Assembly: GCA_028274465.1 (NCBI GenBank)
Contig: CM051456.1
Location: 7,131,545 to 7,195,544 of the forward strand
Origin: Plantago ovata
Taxonomy: Eukaryota; Streptophyta; Magnoliopsida; Lamiales; Plantaginaceae
DNA length: 64,000 nucleotides
Reading direction: 5' to 3'
Part shown: positions 56,896-64,000 of the stretch, piece after piece
Layout: every line of letters begins with the position of its first letter
How positions within the stretch are numbered: the stretch's first letter is position 1
Made by a program: the position numbers and the translations under genes
The notes under the pieces: model-generated
The model's input: the letters and a program-made list of their open reading frames with translations, nothing else
The model's database searches: none
What the model was told of the DNA's origin: nothing

Positions 56896-59086
56896 ATGGA
56901 AGAATCATGTAAGAATATGAGATCATCAGCATCATGCAATTTACTACCTCCAGGATTTGAATTTGATCCTACAGATGAAGAACTAGTCATGTCCTTCCTG
57001 TACTACAAGGTTGCAAGGTTACCTTACCCCTACCTGCAAATAATTCCTCAACTCGATATTTCTCTTGCTGATCCACGACATAATCAGCTTAAAGGTAATA
57101 TAAAAACGTACTTGTGAAGCTGTGATTTTAATTAATTTGTTGTCAAATCATCAAGTAGCTAGTAGTTCATGTTCTCCTTAAGTGATAATCTATTTAGTTC
57201 TTCACTTTTCTTTGCTTGATATTATGGTGGTGGTTGTTGTTGTATAAATTATAGAGAAGGCGTTTGTTAGCGAAACGGGCCAGAATTGTTACTTCTTCAG
57301 CAGATCAAAGCAGCAAAACCGATCAACCGGAAATGGGTTGTGGAAAGAACTTGGATATGTTGATCCAATTTTCACGAATGGTGGTATCCAAATTGGTTCC
57401 AAAATATATCTTGGGTTTTATTCTCATGATGATCATGGAGACCAGAAATTCAACTGGATCATGGAGGAATATCATCTCTCTCAATCTGGTTTATCAGCCA
57501 TCTTTCAACTCTCAGAGGGTAAACTCCAAGTAAGGAAAAACAATACTCCATGTCAAATTTTCCCCTTTCTTTTAATGTTTTTTCCCCTTCAAAAATTACT
57601 TTTAAATCAAATCAAATTAGAAAAATTATAAATATCAAACTTTTTTTTTTTTTAATTCCGATGTGTTTAGGAGTAATTTACCAATGAAAATGGTAAAGAC
57701 AAATAAAGGGAAAATATTTGACTGGACGAAAAAAATTAACTGCCACGGAATATATTTTTAGCTTTATATATTATGACCATGTATAAATTAAAATCTCATG
57801 AAAGATTGATTTAGGGAGTCATAAGGTGGTGTTGCGGTAAGGAGTTGGGATAGTGAAGGAGAGGTGTAGGGTTCGATCCCGGGCGGTGGAAGATTTATAA
57901 GGTTGGTTTAGATATGGAGAAATAAGATGGTTTAGAAAATTTGTATAGTGTAGGAGTAGTTGTAATATTTGCCGTTTCAAAAAAAAATGAAAGATTGATT
58001 TGATTTTTTTGTGAAACGGCAAATATTACAACTACTCTCATATACTAATTTTTATACAAATTTTCTATACCACCTTATATCTCTACACCTAAACCGACTT
58101 ACTCGTACACTAATTTTTATACAAATTTTCTATACCACCTTATATCTCGACACCTAAAGCGTCTTATGTTTACGTCGGAGATCGAACCCTGCACCTCTCT
58201 TTCACCAGCCCAAACTCTCTTATTCCACTGCACTACCTTATACTCATCTGTTTTTTAGATTGTTTACGTATTCCATTTTAGTCCGTTTCTTTAGATTGTT
58301 TAGGTTTCCTTTTCTGATAACCTTTTATCTCATAATTTTATTGTGGGTCCTGCCACTAACTCAAACACCACACACATTATACCAACCTCCTTAAAAATCG
58401 TTTCAAAAGCAAACGTAAACAATCTAAAAAAACGGATGAGTAACTTCTTGAAAGATTGATTTAATAAAACTTTGCACGTTTCAGTTTTTGAATAAACAAT
58501 TTAAGTAACTTATTGGGCGGCTTGTACTTGGTTCATTCTCTTTGTTACGGTTACGTACGGTTACATACTTTGCACGTTTCAGTTATAACTCTTGATTCAA
58601 TTCAAACAAACAACTAGTTACGTACGGTTGTTTGTTTCAAACAAACAATTAATAGTTACGCACGTTTCACTGTTTCAGTAACTAATTACGTCAAACAAAC
58701 AATTAATAGTTACGCACGTCTCACTGTTGCAGTAACTACTTACGTACTAGTTGTTTGTTTGAATTGAATCGATTTCATGTTGCTTTTCATTTTCAGCCCT
58801 AGAACTGATCAAAATATGTAATTAAGTTAAGCTGTTATGCTACTAATTTGTTATTCCCAATTAATTTATTAACATGTTTAATTTGGACGATATTTAATTT
58901 GTGTAGGATTACAACGAATGGGTCTTGTGTCGAGTTCGTGAAGCTAGTACTGTGATTGATTCTCAGAGTTACAAAAACAATGGCGATGGTGATGATGATG
59001 ACGACGTGCTCTCTTATCTTGATCAAGTTTACCTGTCTATAGATAGTAGTGATGATCAGGAAGAAGAGACAACTTTCCCAATTTAG
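56896..59086 (+). CDS. XND1/NAC104-like NAC transcription factor, three exons, 217 aa
   Basis: Exons 56896-57094, 57255-57529 and 58907-59086 join in frame. NAC subdomain A is LLPPGFEFDPTDEELVMSFL. GLWKELGYVDPIF and KIYLGFYSHDDHGDQKFNW follow, and subdomain E is YNEWVLCRVREAS. The short acidic tail LSYLDQVYLSI before SSDDQEEE parallels XND1 (NAC104), where the same region ends the protein and binds retinoblastoma-related protein. XND1 represses xylem vessel maturation and cell death. The first residue was set at 56896 from the position of the TATA box. Intron 2 (1377 bases) is swollen by two SINEs and a MITE. The tail has an Asp run (DGDDDDDV). Confidence 0.85.
57813..57987 (+). mobile_element. 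tRNA-derived SINE, copy 1
   Basis: The 175-bp insert has a pol III B box (GGTTCGATCCC) and a plausible A box (GTGTTGCGGTAAGG) near its 5' end, and a 3' A-run. It is flanked by exact 14-bp duplications TGAAAGATTGATTT at 57799-57812 and 57988-58001. It is in the same orientation as the host NAC gene. Confidence 0.85.
58002..58448 (-). mobile_element. tRNA-derived SINE, copy 2, inverted and interrupted by a MITE
   Basis: On the minus strand the insert reads TAAGGTAGTGCAGTGG and then the B box GGTTCGATCTCC, ending GCCGTTTCAC plus an A-run. It matches SINE copy 1. It contains a 65-bp internal tandem duplication (58044-58108 and 58109-58168). The 14-bp target duplication occurs again at 58449-58462. 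A Stowaway MITE (58243-58440) sits in its 5' head. Confidence 0.8.
58243..58440. mobile_element. Stowaway-like MITE, copy 5 of 5, inside SINE copy 2
   Basis: The 198-bp element has ends CTCATCTGTTTTTTAGATTG and CAATCTAAAAAAACGGATGAG in inverted relation, flanked by TA on both sides. It is the best-preserved copy in the window. Confidence 0.8.
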
Positions 59087-59814
59087 ATATGTATATAGAC
59101 CAATATATATATACACATGAATGAATATGTAAGATAAATACCACTCTCATAATTAGATTGTTATGCCTGCATGGTTTTATATCTAGTATATTAAGCTTGT
59201 TGTAAGTATTTACTTATACAGACATGCATTTTCTGGTTTGTACCTTAATTCTCTTATGTTAGTATATAAAGAGTTGAATATATTGTGGTATGAAAATTAA
59301 GTTTGCTTTTTGCTCCATATGCTTACTTGTTTGATAATCAGAGTGGTATTGTTCGTTGAATTTTTCTTTATAATGACTCATTCTACCAATTAGGATGGAT
59401 TATTTTCTTATATAACCATGTATATTTTCACATGTTAATGATGCGAGACTTTGAGTGCGTTCCTCTTATTCCCTCAAACAAAGAACCATTGAAATTCCCT
59501 CATGGATTCTCTCGTAGGTGTTGAATACTTGGCACAACTTCCACAGCTACATTCTACCTTCTTCGTTTGCTATCAGAGTTGACTTCCTTTTGCTTGCAAC
59601 TGAAGGACCACCCAACCTTCTTTTGAATAATTCCAACTTTCTCAAATCAACAATCCAGTGTGTACCCAGATACCGACTCACGTTAACGGTGATCTATGAA
59701 CACACTGCTACAGTGAGGATGTAAGCCATCATAACGGGGGGAGGGGTGGTGTTGTCCCGCTAATGCGAAGTCAGCCACATAATTCTAAGCTATTCCCCCC
59801 CCCCACTCCCCGAA

Positions 59815-59954
59815 GTTTTCATGTTTGTGTGATTTGCGTCGTGAACTTTGCTCCATTGCGACCTGCCCCCTACCCCCCCCCCCCAAAAAAAAAGAACTTT
59901 TATATGGGTTATGTTGTGCTATTGTATCCCGTAAAGTGTTCTTTTATTTTCTTA

Positions 59955-60024
<70 letters not shown>

Positions 60025-60110
60025 TTTTGCCTTTTCGTGTGGAAAGTGTGAAACATACTTGCGCAAGTTTAGGGGTACATCGTAACCCATAAAAGTTCAG
60101 GTAAAAATTT
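59815..60110. mobile_element. Fold-back MITE with microsatellite core
   Basis: GAACTTTTATATGGGTTATG in the left half and (complement strand) GAACTTTTATGGGTTACG in the right half are inverted repeats, with further similarity toward the ends. The style resembles Mutator-like MITEs. Exact ends and target duplication were not resolved. Confidence 0.45.
59957..60028 (+). repeat. (ATT)n and (TTTA)n microsatellite
   Basis: About 17 uninterrupted TTA/ATT units are followed by about five TTTA units. The hydrophobic reading frames across it are artefacts. Confidence 0.9.
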
Positions 60111-60217
60111 GCACAAACAAAGAAGGGGGCATAATTCTATTGTGTAACATTTTTGGAAACATTCTTAGTACCAAACATCATAATATATAAATGTGATGTT
60201 GATTAATCAAAAAAAGA

Positions 60218-60445
60218 AAACGTGTTTTGCCCTATAAAATTTGCATGTTCTTGAGATTTGCCCTCTGAACTTTGGTTGGTTGTGACTTGCCCCGTGAACT
60301 TTTGTGTGGGTTATAATGTGCTCCTGAACGGAATGTGTGATTCAAACGCGACATGAAAAAGAGCACTCACAACCCATATAAAATCTAGGAGAGCAAGTTG
60401 CAATCAAGCAAAATTTAAAAGTATAGATATTGCACAAGTACACAA
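60218..60445. mobile_element. Second fold-back MITE related to 59815-60110
   Basis: Left-half phrases TTGTGACTTGCCCCGTGAAC and GTGTGGGTTATAATGTGCTC find approximate inverted partners in the right half (complement TTGCAACTTGCTCTCC and TATGGGTTGTGAGTGCTC). Boundaries are approximate. Confidence 0.45.
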
Positions 60446-60791
60446 ACTTCTGGAGGTGAAACGCTATTTTAACAAATATAAAATGTACTAGTGTACAATG
60501 AAGAATTGAAAAAAGAGAAAGTAGTTTCGGAAAAGGATGCGATTGGATTGGATAATTCTACACGTAACTCCAACTGCCTATACAAACGGATTGCTTCGAA
60601 GCTGCGAATGAATACTTGCAAGTGAACATTAATAATGTAATGCTCTCCAAACTAATAAGGGAAGCTAGGTATATCCTAAAAATTCCTAAACCATCATGTC
60701 CTGTTCTTCCTACTATCTTCTTCTTCTTCCTCTGTAAAATAATAATAATCGATTCAATCATCCGTTTTTCAAATTAAGTCAAACAAATAAA

Positions 60792-63615
60792 ATGGCTCGA
60801 TACTTGTCCAAATCTGGGAAACTTGTTCGCCATATCATATCGGAAACTCCGGCTTCAATCGCTGCCATTTCCAACTTACAGACTAGTACTACTTCCATTC
60901 TCTCGCCCAATTCACTTTTCCGCCGGTTTGAATCTGTTGTATCTGGCCAAAAATTGGATTCCAATACTCACGATGCTACCGATTCTAAGGTAATCACTTA
61001 CTTTTTGTATAGTATTGCTGTTCTCTTTCAATTTGAAATGTAGCGAATTACTGAATGATGCGGTTTTAGGTTCTTAAAAACGGTCATGTCAATGATTGTA
61101 ATCTGCTGCTGAGTGCTGAGCTTGGTGTTCTGTAATCGATACTGTTTTGGATGATTTGAATTAGTTCAATGAGTATAGGTGAGACCTTATAGATATTGTG
61201 GATCACTGAAAACCAATATTAACTCGGTTAGTCCAGTCAAAAACTCTCTACTTCTTTTCTCAGAATTCGTAAATCGAAGAAAACAAATCGAGGATTCTGT
61301 TAGTTGCAAGCAAGTTGATTTTTAGTAGAGTGATGACTTTTCTGTGAGTTTGTCGAAAAATTATTTATTCTCATGAAGAATGTGGCTAATCTCATGTTTG
61401 GTCATATTTATCCTTTGTATATACAGAGTGCTTTTGGTTAATGATTGTAGATTATCCTATTAGGTACTAAATTTCCCTGGGGGAGTGGTGAAATTTACTT
61501 CAGAACTGAAATTCCTAGCTGACATTCCGGAGGAGAGGATTCATTGCTACCGAGTTCTTGGTGACGATGGTCACCTGATTAGCAGCAACTTTGTGCAGGT
61601 CTGCTTTGAGAAATGCTTCAAGTTATTATTAACTAATCAGTCTGAGGATCATTTAACAATTATTTTGGTGATAAAAATGTAACCAGATAGACAAGGAGAC
61701 TGCACTGAAGATGTACAAAGACATGGTTATGCTCAAAACCATGGACACTGTCTTCTATGAAGCACAGAGACAGGGAAGAATATCCTTCTATGTTACAGCA
61801 ATGGGGGAAGAAGCTATCAACATCGCGTCTGCAGCTGCACTTAGTCCAGACGACTTTGTCTTTCCCCAGGTTCAAGCATCCCAGATAATATAGTTATTTG
61901 TTACTACTTGACTTCAGTTCTATTTTATCCCTGCTCTGTGCAATGTAATGATAATGATGAATTGTGCAGTATAGAGAGGCTGGAGTTCTACTTTGGAGGG
62001 GATTTACGTTGCAGGAATTTGCAAATCAGTGTTTTGGAAATAAAAGTGACAATGGTAAAGGCCGGCAGATGCCTGCCCATTATGGATCAAACAAGCACAA
62101 TTATTTCACGGTTGCTTCAACAGTTGCGTAAGGCATATCTCAAATACTACTCATTCTTGATAACTATTATTCTAATTGCAATTTGAGTTCATTAATCTCG
62201 TCGAAAATGTCCCACAGTACTCAAATTCCCCATGCTGTTGGTGCTGCTTATGCACTCAAGATGGATAGACAAGATGTGTGTACTATCACATATTTCGGAG
62301 ATGGTGGCACTAGTACGGTAAGAATCATATTACTCAGCTATGTTTTCATGACAGAGGAAATGCTATTTCTTTGTACTATTAAATTTTAGCCAATAGGAGA
62401 CAGCTTAATTTGTTTATAAATTATCGTATCTGTTGTATAAACTATGTACAGGGTGATTTCCATGCTGCTTTAAATTTTGCTGCTGTTATGGAAGCACCTG
62501 TCATATTTCTCTGCCGTAACAACGGATGGGCCATCAGCACACCAGTTAGTGATCAGTTTCGAAGTATATTTTCTCTACCTAAAATGCCTATGGCCTAATT
62601 CCCAATTTTAGTATATGGTCTCTAAACTGAGCTTCTCATATCTATAGGTGATGGTATTGTAGTCCGAGGTCAGGCTTATGGAGTTCGTAGTATCCGAGTT
62701 GATGGCAATGATGCCCTCGCTATTTATAGTGCTGTTCGTATGGCTCGTGATATGGCAGTTAAAGAAAGCAGGCCTGTTCTCATCGAGGTGACAAGAGCTT
62801 TTATCTTTGATGCAAGTCTAGAGTATTATGCATCAATTGTTAGGTAATGCTGAATCTTGTATTGTCAGGCTCTTACATACAGAGCTGGACACCACTCCAC
62901 TTCTGATGACTCCTCGAAATACCGTCCTATTGAAGAGATAGAATGGTGGAGAGTTGCTCAAGATCCTGTGACTAGATTTAGCAAATGGCTCGTAGGAAAT
63001 GGCTGGTGGACTACTCAGGCTGAGGCAGAACTGCGAGACATTGCCCGTAAGGAGGTAACAGAATAAAAATTACCTATGGCTATGAGTTAAAACTGATCCA
63101 CAATGGCTTCTTCTATTGTCATGGCGAAGTTTGTATACATGCTCATCGGTTGCGAATGTAAACACAACCAAATAGTGTTCTAAACATGCCTGCAACTATT
63201 ATGTTAAGTTCTCAAGCCATAGAGGTTGGAAAAAGCTGGGTTAACTAGCCGTTAAATTAATGAACTCCAACTGAGAAGTTCTTAGATACACAATTAGGAT
63301 AGGATCTTGATATTTTTCTGCTAGATCTTGCCATAGAAATTGCTTACACCAGTGTCATTTTAGAAGTCATTAGCCATTTGAAACGATGTTTGCTCGACAT
63401 TCTTACCTTTCCATCATCATTTTAACCTCGCCTGCTTGGCTTTGCAGGTGTTGCATGCAATTCAAGTTGCAGAGAAGGCCAAAAAACCCGGTGTGCAAGA
63501 AATGTTCACAGACGTGTATAACACTGCACCTTCAAATCTCCATGAACAAGAGAAATCACTTAGAGAGACGATTCAACGACATCCACAAGATTATACTTCT
63601 GATTTTCAAGTTTAG
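60792..63615 (+). CDS. Branched-chain 2-oxoacid dehydrogenase E1-alpha subunit, nine exons, 459 aa
   Basis: Exons 60792-60989, 61464-61598, 61687-61869, 61970-62127, 62218-62317, 62452-62563, 62648-62787, 62869-63054 and 63448-63615 join in frame, all GT-AG. The N-terminus ([18 protein letters not shown]) is a typical mitochondrial presequence. The thiamine-diphosphate region has [10 protein letters not shown] and later [17 protein letters not shown]. The [17 protein letters not shown] block and the [17 protein letters not shown] loop, with its phosphorylatable Ser, are as in BCKDH E1-alpha. It decarboxylates the oxo-acids of Leu, Ile and Val with E1-beta in the mitochondrial matrix. Most relatives have SEGD after GDGGT; here it is STGD across the exon 5/6 junction. 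The GDG aspartate is kept. The gene appears intact. Confidence 0.92.
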
Positions 63616-64000
63616 TGGACTTCAAGATAAACACATTTTAAGCCAGATCTGAACAAAATAATTTGGAACTGTATATATCTACTTCATTTATAAGGTCATT
63701 ATTTCTCCAACATTATTGTCCTTAATAAATCTGCGGTGTATTTCTTTGTCAAGTTTAAGATTTTAACGACTTACGACACTGAGAAAAGAACAGGTTGAGT
63801 ATTATTCTGATCACTAGGTTTTACACATAATTTCACTTTATACCTTGTAAATGAAACAATAACCATGCCCAGCAAGTCTGGAGATACAAATTTTGAAAAA
63901 CAATTTCCGCCTATATGTAACGTCTAAACATGGTAAATCAAGTGAACTGTCTAAACAAGGTAAATCAAGTGAACTGTTGTTTTATTGTGAATCATTCACA
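63616..64000. other. E1-alpha 3' region
   Basis: 3' UTR and flank. A short tandem repeat of GGTAAATCAAGTGAACTGT occurs twice at about 63933-63977. Confidence 0.5.

Larger units (their letters stand above)
59087..60791. other. Spacer between NAC and E1-alpha genes, rich in small elements
   Basis: No gene is supported. It contains C-runs (59797-59803 and 59873-59885), a long ATT microsatellite and two fold-back elements listed separately. The E1-alpha promoter must lie at its right end. Confidence 0.5.

Noticed and set aside
59763-60092. Leu- and Ile-rich open frames
   Set aside because: They are translations of an ATT/TTTA microsatellite and C-runs.

Overview
This window is nuclear DNA from a eudicot plant. 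The evidence is GT-AG introns inside AT-rich sequence, E/E+ class PPR genes, a NAC factor, a shaker K+ channel with ankyrin and KHA domains, an ABCG half-transporter, a tRNA-Val(AAC) gene, and many MITEs, SINEs and LINE fragments. The closest gene-by-gene matches I recall are Arabidopsis proteins. The species cannot be fixed from the sequence alone.

Layout. 1.8-4.9 kb: a trichome-birefringence-like (TBL) O-acetyltransferase gene (+). 6.1-9.5 kb: a seven-exon gene (+) that looks like the plant homologue of the DNA-repair factor PAXX. 10.3-11.0 kb: an unrecognised plant protein (-). 12.9-14.6 kb: an E-class PPR gene (-). 15.4-28.4 kb: a tandemly duplicated neighbourhood. It holds two BAG co-chaperone genes with IQ motifs (15.7 and 23.4 kb), a CYP96-like P450 (-, 25.0-26.5 kb) whose 3' end also survives as a relic behind the first BAG gene, and, between the BAG genes, an intronless AKT1-type K+ channel split by a one-base frameshift. 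Three related promoter blocks precede BAG copy 1, the channel and BAG copy 2. The first carries a perfect four-unit heat-shock element just upstream of a TATA box. 28.7-32.4 kb: a PIF/Harbinger transposon with a frameshifted transposase and an apparently intact Myb/SANT-like partner gene. 33.2-35.4 kb: SLO2-type mitochondrial editing PPR gene (+). 36.0 kb: tRNA-Val (-). 37.5-39.4 kb: ABCG5-type transporter (-). SLO2 and ABCG5 are also neighbours in Arabidopsis (At2g13600/At2g13610), so this is old microsynteny. 41.3-46.2 kb is a repeat-rich desert with a degenerate ~43-bp satellite, two duplicated ~0.2-kb units and several MITEs. 46.2-51.0 kb: an HDA14-type organellar histone deacetylase (+) with LINE debris in intron 4. 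51.5-52.7 kb: an F-box/DUF295 gene. 56.9-59.1 kb: an XND1/NAC104-like gene whose large intron holds a nested SINE-SINE-MITE insertion. 60.8-63.6 kb: the E1-alpha subunit of branched-chain 2-oxoacid dehydrogenase.

Most genes are unrelated housekeeping or regulatory loci. The part that behaves as a unit is the BAG/P450/channel block. There, repeated duplication, deletion of one P450 copy, insertion of a channel retrocopy downstream of a BAG-like heat promoter, and internal repeat growth in BAG copy 2 can all be read from the sequence.
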